From: a virus
Strand: one strand, 5' to 3'
Virus record (IMG/VR): IMGVR_UViG_3300042312_000122
Location: 1-33,572 of that record
Length of the DNA: 33,572 nucleotides
Position 1 is the stretch's first letter, and every line of letters begins with the position of its first letter. Shown piece after piece: positions 7,547-13,681 of the stretch. Position numbers and translations under genes: made by a program. Below the pieces are notes generated by a model. It did no database searches. It was not told the DNA's origin and saw only the letters and a program-made list of their open reading frames with translations.

Positions 7547-7762
7547 ATGTCAAACACAACATCAACAACAATCGAAATTTTCGGACATTCAATTGAGGCA
7601 TTCACAACATTAGACGCCGCATGGAACGCATCGGTTCCAAACGGATTTTGGGGAACCGGTTCATATTTGAGCAACGGTCCATTGTGGATTGTAATGTCAG
7701 AAAATCACCCGGTTTATTTGCAGATTTTAGAGGCAAAAAATGAATGGAAATTGGTTTTATAA
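7547..7762 (+). CDS. Small accessory protein, unknown function
   Basis: This is the first gene of the accessory region. The start at 7547 is chosen because promoter P1 lies at 7485-7515, so an earlier in-frame ATG would precede the transcript. The product has 71 residues: a Thr/Ser-rich N-terminus, then IEIFGHSIEAFTTLDAAW and FWGTGSYLSNGPLWIVM. It has no signal peptide or membrane segment. I do not recognise it. The layout (own strong promoter, small protein, no structural neighbours) suggests an early gene that acts on the host, but this is inference. Confidence 0.6.
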   Translation: MSNTTSTTIEIFGHSIEAFTTLDAAWNASVPNGFWGTGSYLSNGPLWIVMSENHPVYLQILEAKNEWKLVL

Positions 7763-7768
7763 ATAATT

Positions 7769-7801
7769 CAACCGGGGGCGCGACCGGTCAACGCGCATTC
7801 A
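7769..7801. repeat. Intergenic hairpin repeat element, copy 1
   Basis: This 33-base element matches 8469-8501 at 30 positions. The core is GCGCG, nine bases, CGCGC, which can form a stem-loop, followed by ATTCA. It lies seven bases after a stop codon and about 40 before the next start, and is followed by an A/C-rich leader. No T run follows, so it is not a simple terminator. It may be an RNA processing, stability or attenuation element. Confidence 0.75.
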
Positions 7802-7843
7802 TTACAACATCAACCAGGCAAACGCCACAAAAACAACAACCAC

Positions 7844-8140
7844 ATGAAAAACACAATCAACCACAACGGAATCGAAGTCATCAACCTGGAATCAATCCGT
7901 TCGTCAAAGTATGAAGACACCGTCGAACGTTTGGGCGAACATTCCGACACATGTTTCGTTTGCGGAAAACGAACCGCCCAAAAAACTTTCGTTCATTACA
8001 CGGTCGAAGGGTATTTGATTCCGGCCGACATCGACGAAACGGAATTGCAATTTCGAAACCTGGAATCACAGGGTTGTTTTCCGATTGGTTCGGAATGTGC
8101 GAAGAAAGTTGGCAGACAATTTTTGATTGAAGAAAAATAA
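7844..8140 (+). CDS. Small Cys-rich, possibly zinc-binding protein
   Basis: The gene encodes 98 residues. CFVCGKRT in the middle and CFPIGSECAKK near the C-terminus supply four cysteines in a C-x-x-C ... C ... C layout suited to a zinc knuckle. Small proteins ending in a GSECAKK-like segment are frequent in Bacteroidota phages, to my knowledge without assigned function. The gene follows hairpin element copy 1 and ends just before a terminator, so the unit P1, gene, hairpin, gene, terminator is complete. Confidence 0.65.
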   Translation: MKNTINHNGIEVINLESIRSSKYEDTVERLGEHSDTCFVCGKRTAQKTFVHYTVEGYLIPADIDETELQFRNLESQGCFPIGSECAKKVGRQFLIEEK

Positions 8141-8146
8141 AAATCA

Positions 8147-8172
8147 ACCGGGCGATGGCCCGGTTTTTTTTT
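8147..8172 (+). terminator. Rho-independent terminator between accessory units
   Basis: Perfect 7-bp stem ACCGGGC/GCCCGGT with a GATG loop, followed by nine T. It begins six bases after the stop of the preceding gene and separates the two accessory units. Confidence 0.92.
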
Positions 8173-8211
8173 GCCCAACACACCCATGTTGAAAAACTTT
8201 TTTCAAAAATA

Positions 8212-8242
8212 TTTGTGGAAACGAAAAACGCGTGTATATTTG
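8212..8242 (+). promoter_or_regulatory. Bacteroidota-type promoter P2
   Basis: TTTG at 8212-8215, a 19-base spacer, then TATATTTG at 8235-8242. The upstream TTTTCAAAAATATTTG is identical to that of P1, indicating a duplicated promoter or shared regulation. The inverted CAAA/TTTG around the -33 element is a candidate operator. Confidence 0.85.
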
Positions 8243-8274
8243 CCAACACAAAACAACAACAAATTTTTTTTCCC

Positions 8275-8466
8275 ATGGAAATGAACACAACCCAATTGAT
8301 TGAAAAGGCCGCAGAATTGGCCAACAATCCATCTTCGATTTTTTGCGCCAATCAGGCAAAGCAAATTTCCTCAATTGAGAGAAGCGCCAAAATGTGGGCG
8401 TTGAAATCAATTGCCCATTCAGTTGGGATTTTTCATCCAATATATGTTTCCAACGATTGGAAATAA
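8275..8466 (+). CDS. Small accessory protein, unknown function
   Basis: The start at 8275 lies downstream of promoter P2. The next in-frame ATG at 8281 is an alternative. The protein has 63 residues, mostly helical (TTQLIEKAAELANN, then QAKQISSIERSAKMWALKSI), with a short C-terminal tail. No recognised domain. It takes the same position in its unit as the 71-residue protein at 7547, and is likewise followed by the GCGCG hairpin element, but the two proteins are not similar. Confidence 0.55.
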   Translation: MEMNTTQLIEKAAELANNPSSIFCANQAKQISSIERSAKMWALKSIAHSVGIFHPIYVSNDWK

Positions 8467-8468
8467 AC

Positions 8469-8501
8469 CAACCAGGGGCGCGACCTGTTAACGCGCATTC
8501 A
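8469..8501. repeat. Intergenic hairpin repeat element, copy 2
   Basis: This is the second copy of the 33-base element at 7769-7801, with three substitutions that leave the GCGCG/CGCGC stem intact. It starts just after the stop at 8466 and leads into a CAACAACAACAA leader and the start at 8531. Preservation of the stem with changes mostly in the loop supports selection for RNA structure. Confidence 0.75.
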
Positions 8502-8530
8502 CAACAACAACAATCAAAAATCAAAATCAA

Positions 8531-9031
8531 ATGTTCAAAATCACAATTTACAACATGAAGAATGGCGGCGGATTCCGCACATTGGAATTCAGCGAACCCA
8601 AAACCGCCATGTCGCATTTCCGCGAACACATGGACGCCCACAACATCAATGATTGTCATTTTTACGATGACGGATTCAATTTGTGGTTGGCAGACGAAAA
8701 CGCCACCGGTGAATTCATGGTCATGGCCGCCGGAAATATTTTGGACGATGTCCGAATTGAGTTGACCGCCGAAAAAACGTTTTCCCGGATTCAGGAAAAC
8801 GATATCGCCAACATCGACCGCGTCAAAGGGAAATTGTATCAATTGGGCGCTCGCCTGGTTGCCATCAATGATGACGTTCACATGGAGTTTTGGCAATTTG
8901 AAAACCGAATGTTCATCATTCAAAGGACCGGAGAACAATTCCAATTGTATTGTTCAATGGAATTCAATTCGATGGATTCAGCATTCCGCCAAATCGAAAA
9001 CCTTTGTCGAATTCAAACATTCATGGCATGA
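8531..9031 (+). CDS. Hypothetical protein of the accessory operon
   Basis: This 166-residue protein opens with a strand-helix unit (MFKITIYNMKNGGGFRTLEF, then TAMSHFREHMDAHN). Two similar alpha/beta halves may be present, the second around FENRMFIIQRTGEQFQLYCS and ending in a helix. I do not recognise the family. It lies downstream of hairpin element copy 2 and shares an ATGA overlap with the next gene, so translation is probably coupled. It is likely transcribed from P2. Confidence 0.6.
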   Translation: MFKITIYNMKNGGGFRTLEFSEPKTAMSHFREHMDAHNINDCHFYDDGFNLWLADENATGEFMVMAAGNILDDVRIELTAEKTFSRIQENDIANIDRVKGKLYQLGARLVAINDDVHMEFWQFENRMFIIQRTGEQFQLYCSMEFNSMDSAFRQIENLCRIQTFMA

Positions 9032-9363
9032 AAAACATTCAGAAAACAAACGCCGGGGCGAATGGCCCCGGCGAAGTATCAAAATGTCCAAACCACTATG
9101 GACAACAACAACGGTCCAAAGATACAACGGAATTGATGTTGTTTGGTTCATTTGTGGATTGTTTGACCGATTTTGAATTGAAATTTTTGGTTCATCATTA
9201 CAATCATGGTTTGCCATTGGGCCGAACCATTACGATGGCAGACATCAAAATGTTTCCGATTTCCGAAATCATTCCATTCATCAAATCAATCAACGTCGGT
9301 TCAATTGGCCAATCCGTTGTTGATTGTATAAGCGCAAAAATGGCCGCCAAAAACATCATTTAA
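9028..9363 (+). CDS. Hypothetical protein with a hairpin in its first codons
   Basis: The start at 9028 overlaps the preceding stop (ATGA) and gives 111 residues. The first 20 codons contain a very stable stem (9051-9073) encoding NAGANGPGE. The body is helical and hydrophobic in places (LFGSFVDCLTDFELKFLVHH). The next in-frame ATG, at 9136, would skip the hairpin, so the real start is uncertain. I recognise no domain. The gene lies just ahead of the recombination genes. Confidence 0.5.
   Translation: MKNIQKTNAGANGPGEVSKCPNHYGQQQRSKDTTELMLFGSFVDCLTDFELKFLVHHYNHGLPLGRTITMADIKMFPISEIIPFIKSINVGSIGQSVVDCISAKMAAKNII
9051..9073 (+). promoter_or_regulatory. Strong GC hairpin at the 5' end of a gene
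   Basis: CGCCGGGGC, five bases, GCCCCGGCG forms a perfect 9-bp stem, 23 bases after the start codon at 9028. No T run follows. Placed there, it could slow ribosomes, or lie in the leader of a product starting at 9136. Confidence 0.6.
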
Positions 9364-9375
9364 AAAATCAACGTC

Positions 9376-9876
9376 ATGAACAATATTGAAAACAACACCA
9401 ACACCTTTTTGGCTGAAGTGAACGCCGAAGAAAATTTGACCAAAACAAAGGCCGCAGAATTCGCCGCCAAACTGATTCAATTGAACACCGATGGTCATGT
9501 GGACACATTGACCGCGTTGGCCCGGTTGGAATTTTTGTCCCAAATCATTGACCAGGTCAAAACCAACTATCGAACCGCCGCAGTCGATGAACTCGAATTG
9601 TACGGTCCGGAGGCCAAAACCGGAGTCACCCGTTTTGGCGTGACGTTCAAACAAAAGGAAACCGCCGTCAAATACGATTTCAGTCAAACGCCAATGTGGA
9701 ATCAAATGGAGGCGGAAATTGAATCCGTCAAAACCGCTCAAAAGGCATTAGAAAGCCAATTGAAAGGATTGACCAAACCAATGTCCATGTTGGATGAATC
9801 AACCGGTGAAATCAATGTCATGAATCCGGCCATCAAAAGTTCAAAAACAACCGTTGAAATTACATTGGGAAAATAA
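9376..9876 (+). CDS. Protein associated with the RecT operon, unknown function
   Basis: This 166-residue protein precedes the annealing protein gene. It has a long N-terminal helical region (about 1-65), then LYGPEAKTGVTRFGVTFKQ, a helical segment (NQMEAEIESVKTAQKALES) that may be coiled coil, and a short tail. Similar helical proteins sit beside recT in Bacteroidota phages. An accessory role in recombination is inferred from position. No exonuclease motif is visible. The promoter for recT lies across its final codons. Confidence 0.6.
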   Translation: MNNIENNTNTFLAEVNAEENLTKTKAAEFAAKLIQLNTDGHVDTLTALARLEFLSQIIDQVKTNYRTAAVDELELYGPEAKTGVTRFGVTFKQKETAVKYDFSQTPMWNQMEAEIESVKTAQKALESQLKGLTKPMSMLDESTGEINVMNPAIKSSKTTVEITLGK

Positions 9877-9894
9877 GTTTTCAATGTATATTTG
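9864..9894 (+). promoter_or_regulatory. Bacteroidota-type promoter P3 for the recombination/replication operon
   Basis: ATTG at 9864-9867, a 19-base spacer and TATATTTG at 9887-9894. The -33 element lies within the last codons of the preceding gene. The transcript would have a short CAACAACAACA leader ahead of the start at 9918. Confidence 0.75.
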
Positions 9895-9917
9895 CGGAAA
9901 TCAAAAACAACAACAAC

Positions 9918-10832
9918 ATGAACGAAATCGCAAAAAATCGCGTCCACACAATTGATGTGGCCAAACTGCAAACGTATTTGAACGCCATGGGTATGGCGAA
10001 CAATTTGACCAAAGGTGAATTTGAACAATTCGTTGAAATCGCTCAAGGGTTCGGACTGAATCCGTTCAAACGGGAAATTTACGCCAACAAATACGGCGAC
10101 AAATTTTCGGTGATTGTCGGATATGAAACTTACATCAAACGCGCGGAACGTTCGGGGCTTTTGGCCGGATGGTCCGTTGTGACAACCGGGGCCGTGAATT
10201 ACGAAAAACCAAAACAATCAACGCTGGTTGCAACAATTACAATTCACCGGAAGGATTTCCAATTTCCGTTTGTCCATGAAGTTCATTTTTCTGAATACTT
10301 TGGAACGCGTCGCGATGGAACGTTGACCGATTTTTGGAAAAACAAACCGGTGACAATGACCAAAAAAGTGGCCATGGCCCAAGGTTTCCGACTTTGTTTT
10401 TCGGATGAATTGGGCGGAATGCCATACACGGCCGAAGAATTGAACGCCATGGAGGCCGAAACCATTCAGACAACAAAACAACCATTGGAACAAAAACCCG
10501 TCATCAATGTGGACGTGTTGATTGCCCAAATTGAGGCCGCGAAATCGAAATCCGATTTGATTGACATTTGGAAATCCAATTCAGAACATCACGGAAATCC
10601 CGTGTTCAAAACTGCAATGACGGAACGGAAAAAAGCATTGGAGGCGCCCACACCAGGCGCCCCAACACCGTCCGATACCGAATCATTGATTGACCAAATA
10701 ATGGCCGCAGAATCAACCGAAGCCATTTTGGAATTGACGGTTGACCAAACGGACCCCGACATCATGGACGCCGCCATGACCAGGTTGGAAAAATTGAACG
10801 GCGCAATTCAAACAGATATATTCGAACCATGA
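9918..10832 (+). CDS. recT: RecT/Bet-family single-strand annealing protein
   Basis: The 304-residue product anneals complementary single strands during phage recombination and replication. The N-terminal two thirds match the Bet/RecT family strongly: FGLNPFKREIYANKYGDKFS, VIVGYETYIKRAERSGLLAGW, and MTKKVAMAQGFRLCFSDELGG followed by MPYTAEEL. The usual family length is about 250-270 residues. Here residues 195 onward form an extended acidic, Pro-containing region with two short helical units (VDVLIAQIEAAKSKSDLI and SLIDQIMAAESTEAI), perhaps for partner binding. It is transcribed from P3 and overlaps the next small gene by 4 bases. I see no RecE/lambda-exo partner. Confidence 0.93.
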   Translation: MNEIAKNRVHTIDVAKLQTYLNAMGMANNLTKGEFEQFVEIAQGFGLNPFKREIYANKYGDKFSVIVGYETYIKRAERSGLLAGWSVVTTGAVNYEKPKQSTLVATITIHRKDFQFPFVHEVHFSEYFGTRRDGTLTDFWKNKPVTMTKKVAMAQGFRLCFSDELGGMPYTAEELNAMEAETIQTTKQPLEQKPVINVDVLIAQIEAAKSKSDLIDIWKSNSEHHGNPVFKTAMTERKKALEAPTPGAPTPSDTESLIDQIMAAESTEAILELTVDQTDPDIMDAAMTRLEKLNGAIQTDIFEP

Positions 10833-10951
10833 TTGTAATCGCCATTTTTTTGGTCGCCATCGGATTGATTGGGACCATTGACGCCATTATTCAAACAAAC
10901 CGTTATAAAAACAAATACGACCGAAACGATGACACAGAACCAATGGATTGA
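10829..10951 (+). CDS. 40-residue single-span membrane protein
   Basis: A short gene starts in an ATGA overlap with recT and overlaps the following gene by 23 bases. The product begins with a hydrophobic segment (MIVIAIFLVAIGLIGTIDAI) and ends in a charged tail (RYKNKYDRNDDTEPMD), so a one-span inner-membrane protein with a cytoplasmic tail is likely. The function is unknown. Coupling between recT and DNA-binding genes makes a chance frame less likely. Confidence 0.6.
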   Translation: MIVIAIFLVAIGLIGTIDAIIQTNRYKNKYDRNDDTEPMD

Positions 10952-11330
10952 CCCTTTAGATGTCCAAACCGCCATCAAACGAAAATTCCGCACAATCCGC
11001 AATTTTTGCGATTCATCAGGAATTAAATATCACGTTATGACCAACGCCATCACCGGGCGTTTGTCATCACCCCGTTCACAGGATGTGTTGAACAAAGCCA
11101 AAAAACAAATCGCTGAATGTGAGTTGTTGCCATGTGTTTGGTGTATTGACAACGAACAACGGTCATTTGTGAAAAAAGCCGTGAAAAACAGGTTTGGAAC
11201 CTTGCAAAACTTTTGCAAAAGCCATCCGGAATTCACGTTGACTTTTGTCCACAACGTCATTGCCGGAAAACGCAAAAGATTTGACGACCGGGTGTTGGCA
11301 TTGATTGACGTATTGAACCAAACCACATGA
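10929..11330 (+). CDS. DNA-binding-like protein with two tandem repeat domains
   Basis: The start at 10929 gives 133 residues. Two similar units are visible: about 13-61 (IKRKFRTIRNFCDSSGIKYH, then VMTNAITGRLSS) and 81-130 (VKNRFGTLQNFCKSHPEFTL, then FVHNVIAGKRKR). Each has a basic helix, an NFC motif, a helix and a G-[RK]-x-[RS] turn, followed by a closing helix. This pattern fits a lambda-repressor-like or Cro-like helix-turn-helix. A linker with CVWCIDNE joins them. A regulator or origin-binding role is inferred. It overlaps the initiator gene by 4 bases. Confidence 0.6.
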   Translation: MTQNQWIDPLDVQTAIKRKFRTIRNFCDSSGIKYHVMTNAITGRLSSPRSQDVLNKAKKQIAECELLPCVWCIDNEQRSFVKKAVKNRFGTLQNFCKSHPEFTLTFVHNVIAGKRKRFDDRVLALIDVLNQTT

Positions 11331-12130
11331 AAAAACCAGGACACAACAACAAACGTTCAAACGGCCGTGACCGGTCGCCATCTTTCCAATTTTACCCTGG
11401 AGATTGGTTGACCGACCCAAAATTGAATCTTTGTTCACCGCAGACAAAAGGCGTTTGGGTTGACCTACTTTGCCACATGTTTTTGTCGGATGAACCCGGA
11501 TATTTGGTTTTTGGTGACATCGTTTTGGACGCCAATGGAATCCAAAAGTTGTCCAAAATTAGTCCAAAAGTGTTCCAAAAAGTGTTCGTTGAACTGACCA
11601 CATTTGGAATCATTCAGCGTGATGAATTGGGGCGATATTTTTCCAAAAGAATGGTGAACGATGAACGCGCACGTCAACAATGGCGTGACATTGGCAAATT
11701 GGGCGGAAATCCAAAATTGAAAAAAAAGGATAACCCAAAGGATAACCCAAAGGATAACACCCCCGAAAACCGATTTTCAACCTCTTCTTCTTCTTCTTCT
11801 TCTTCATATATAAATACACCCTCTATCGAGTGTGTATTTGCACACCCGGTCACAATCGAAATTAAAAAAAATTTTCCATCCGTTGCAAAAATGAAATCGC
11901 CGTTGACCGATGACCAGGCCGAAAAACTTTTGGCCGAACATTCGATGGCGGAAATCACAACCATTTTGGAGGCGATGGAAAACGTTCCGACATTGGCCAC
12001 CAAATACAAATCAACTTTTCTAACCATCAAAAATTGGATTAAACATCGAAAATCAAATGACAACAACAACCAACCAAACCGGAATCGAAATCAGAAACCC
12101 GATTTCGACCATGCAATTTCGAAGTTTTAA
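11327..12130 (+). CDS. Replication initiator (lambda O-like/DUF1376-type)
   Basis: This 267-residue protein should bind the origin and recruit the replisome loader. Residues about 17-115 resemble winged-helix replication proteins of the DUF1376 type: FQFYPGDWLTDPKLN, TKGVWVDLLCHMFL, a second winged-helix-like part, and RYFSKRMVNDERARQQWRDI, ending IGKLGGNPK. The linker (about 133-165) is low complexity, with three KDNP-type repeats and eight serines. A C-terminal domain (about 170-250) contains MAEITTILEAMENVP and LTIKNWIKHRK, as in proteins that bind helicase loaders. The linker DNA carries three 12-base iterons and an AT-rich palindromic stretch, as in lambda ori inside gene O. It overlaps the next gene by 74 bases. 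Confidence 0.8.
   Translation: MKKPGHNNKRSNGRDRSPSFQFYPGDWLTDPKLNLCSPQTKGVWVDLLCHMFLSDEPGYLVFGDIVLDANGIQKLSKISPKVFQKVFVELTTFGIIQRDELGRYFSKRMVNDERARQQWRDIGKLGGNPKLKKKDNPKDNPKDNTPENRFSTSSSSSSSSYINTPSIECVFAHPVTIEIKKNFPSVAKMKSPLTDDQAEKLLAEHSMAEITTILEAMENVPTLATKYKSTFLTIKNWIKHRKSNDNNNQPNRNRNQKPDFDHAISKF
11725..11760. repeat. Three tandem 12-bp iterons in the initiator gene
   Basis: AAAGGATAACCC begins at 11725 and 11737, and AAAGGATAACAC at 11749. They encode the KDNPKDNPKDN linker. Direct repeats inside the middle of an O-like initiator gene, next to an AT-rich palindrome, are characteristic of lambdoid origins, so I interpret them as initiator binding sites. Confidence 0.75.
11725..11839. other. 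Putative replication origin
   Basis: The stretch combines three 12-bp iterons (11725-11760), a pyrimidine run of TCT triplets (about 11783-11805), an AT-rich segment (ATATATAAATA) and an inverted repeat AAATACAC/GTGTATTT (11812-11819 and 11832-11839) with an inner CTC/GAG pairing. The arrangement matches oriλ: iterons, then AT-rich DNA, within the linker codons of the initiator. No other iteron cluster was found in the window. Confidence 0.65.
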
Positions 12131-12941
12131 CGGACGCGAGATTGTCGAAGCGTCACGAGATACCCAAATTCGCAATTTAACGGACCATGAATCAATCAAA
12201 ATGTCTTTGAGGTACATTTTCACGTTGGTTGGTCTTAAGAGCGAAAATTTGCCCTCTGAATTGCAAAAAATGGTTTTGATGGAATTCATCCAATCGGAAT
12301 TCGGTTGGATGACCCCGGACGAAATGAAATTGGCGTTTCGGATGGCAGTCGCCGGAAAATTGGATGTCGAAATCAACCATTTTCAAAACTTTTCACCCGT
12401 TTATTTTGCCGCAGTCGCCAACGCCTACAAAGAAAAACGCGGCGCCGCATTAACCGAATACAATTCAAAAATGTTGGAAATGACAACCAAACCGGACCCG
12501 TCCGATGACGAAAAAAAATTCATGTTTTGGGGATTCGTTGAAGAATGTTTGTTGAAACGTTGGGACCAATTCGCCGCCGGAAAACCAATCCATTGGCCAT
12601 CGGTTCCGGGCGTTGAACACATTTTTCGGACAATGGAACAATTGGGTTTTGTACTGGAGAATGACGACAAATCCAAAATCTTTGAAGTCGCCAAAAAACA
12701 AATCACAACCCAAATCAACACCGAAGAACCCGAAACCCGTGACCGGGCGAAAGAAATTCGGACATTGCGCGAATCGCTCGAATCTGGTGAATTGGCATTC
12801 AAAAAAAACCAAAATTTGGCAGACATCACACGTCGCCGTTGTTATGAATTGACCATGGACCATTTTTTCCAAACGTTCAAACGCCAAAACACGGATTTTC
12901 GTTCCATAGTGGAAAACATTAAAAATCAACAATATGAATAA
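12057..12941 (+). CDS. Replication-associated protein, helicase-loader-like
   Basis: The gene encodes 294 residues from 12057, overlapping the initiator by 74 bases. A second in-frame ATG at 12111 would shorten the overlap to 20. The region LPSELQKMVLMEFIQSEFGW, followed by MTPDEMKLAFRMAVAGKLD and NFSPVYFAAVANAYKEKR, is a pattern found in Bacteroidota phage replication operons next to the initiator. I infer a loader or primosome adaptor. No Walker A motif is visible, so it is unlike DnaC-type AAA+ loaders. The C-terminal half is charged and helical. Confidence 0.55.
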   Translation: MTTTTNQTGIEIRNPISTMQFRSFNGREIVEASRDTQIRNLTDHESIKMSLRYIFTLVGLKSENLPSELQKMVLMEFIQSEFGWMTPDEMKLAFRMAVAGKLDVEINHFQNFSPVYFAAVANAYKEKRGAALTEYNSKMLEMTTKPDPSDDEKKFMFWGFVEECLLKRWDQFAAGKPIHWPSVPGVEHIFRTMEQLGFVLENDDKSKIFEVAKKQITTQINTEEPETRDRAKEIRTLRESLESGELAFKKNQNLADITRRRCYELTMDHFFQTFKRQNTDFRSIVENIKNQQYE

Positions 12942-13161
12942 ACCAATCAACCCCGGAACCGCCATTTTGTTTTTGCTCAAAAGAGAATACATCCGCGAAT
13001 GTTCCATTGAATCAACCACAAACGACCAGGGCGAAAAATCCGAACGCGCCATCCATCCATTGGATTGGTCATTTGAACAATGGTTGACCGAAAACAAAAT
13101 GATTGTTCAACCACAATCCATCATTCAAACAGAAACCCCAAAAATTCAGTTAATTAAATGA
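12934..13161 (+). CDS. Small hypothetical protein before SSB
   Basis: The 75-residue product is encoded between the loader-like gene (8-base overlap) and the SSB gene (4-base overlap). It has a short N-terminal hydrophobic helix (GTAILFLLKREYI) and a polar remainder containing HPLDWSFEQWLTENK. I recognise no family. Tight coupling on both sides suggests a role in replication. Confidence 0.6.
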   Translation: MNKPINPGTAILFLLKREYIRECSIESTTNDQGEKSERAIHPLDWSFEQWLTENKMIVQPQSIIQTETPKIQLIK

Positions 13162-13601
13162 ACAAAATGTTTTTGATTGGCCATGTTGGCCAACAACCCA
13201 AGCGAACAACCAACGGAACCGGAATCAATTATTCGTTGGCAGTCAAAGAACGAACGCGCGTCGATGGCGAATGGACCGACCGGACGATGTGGATTGATGT
13301 GGTCCATTGGGGGCAAAACGCGGATTTTGCCGAAAAATGGATTCACAAAGGAACCAAAATCATGATTGAAGGCCGGTTGAACATCACAGAGAAAACCGAC
13401 CAGGACGGAAATAAAAAACGATTTACCAACGTCGTCGCCGAACATGTTGAATTGTTGTCCAAATCCGATGGCCAATCAAATGACGGTCAAACAACCGGAG
13501 CCAATACAGGCGCGGCCAATGAATCATTCGCGTCATCCAATGTCGGTTCCCAATCAAATAAGATTTCAAAACCCGAAGGCGACGACGATTTGCCATTTTA
13601 A
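13158..13601 (+). CDS. ssb: Single-stranded DNA-binding protein
   Basis: This 147-residue protein has the SSB layout: an N-terminal OB fold (MFLIGHVGQQPKRT, INYSLAVKER, MWIDVVHWGQNADFAEKWIH, GTKIMIEGRL, then a VVAEHVELL strand), a flexible Gln/Ser/Asn-rich linker (about 113-140) and the acidic DDDLPF tip that binds partner proteins. It coats ssDNA during replication and recombination and probably cooperates with RecT. The length is slightly below bacterial SSBs, with a shortened linker. It is the last gene in the replication operon. Confidence 0.95.
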   Translation: MNKMFLIGHVGQQPKRTTNGTGINYSLAVKERTRVDGEWTDRTMWIDVVHWGQNADFAEKWIHKGTKIMIEGRLNITEKTDQDGNKKRFTNVVAEHVELLSKSDGQSNDGQTTGANTGAANESFASSNVGSQSNKISKPEGDDDLPF

Positions 13602-13628
13602 AAATTAATTGTTGAAAACAATACAAAA

Positions 13629-13658
13629 AAACCAACGTCCATTCCGGGGCGTTGGTTC
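13629..13658. promoter_or_regulatory. Intergenic inverted repeat with a promoter-like flank
   Basis: ACCAACG at 13631-13637 pairs with CGTTGGT at 13650-13656, with an inner CC/GG. An A run precedes it, so as a terminator it would work on the minus strand. A CATATTTG (one mismatch to TAnnTTTG) begins at 13658 and a CAACAACACA leader follows. It separates the replication operon from the small-gene operon. Confidence 0.5.
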
Positions 13659-13681
13659 ATATTTGCAAAAACAACAACACA

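Noticed and set aside
8144-8944. 266-codon minus-strand frame across the accessory region
   Set aside because: It spans a terminator, a promoter, two + strand genes and the hairpin repeat. It has no promoter of its own and an implausible Phe/Cys/Gln-rich composition.
11783-11808. TCT triplet repeat as a phase-variation switch
   Set aside because: Length changes would be in multiples of three and keep the frame, adding only serines. It is better explained as part of the origin or linker.
13631-13656. Inverted repeat after ssb as a forward terminator
   Set aside because: No T run follows on the + strand. The A run upstream makes it terminator-like only on the minus strand, where I find no gene.
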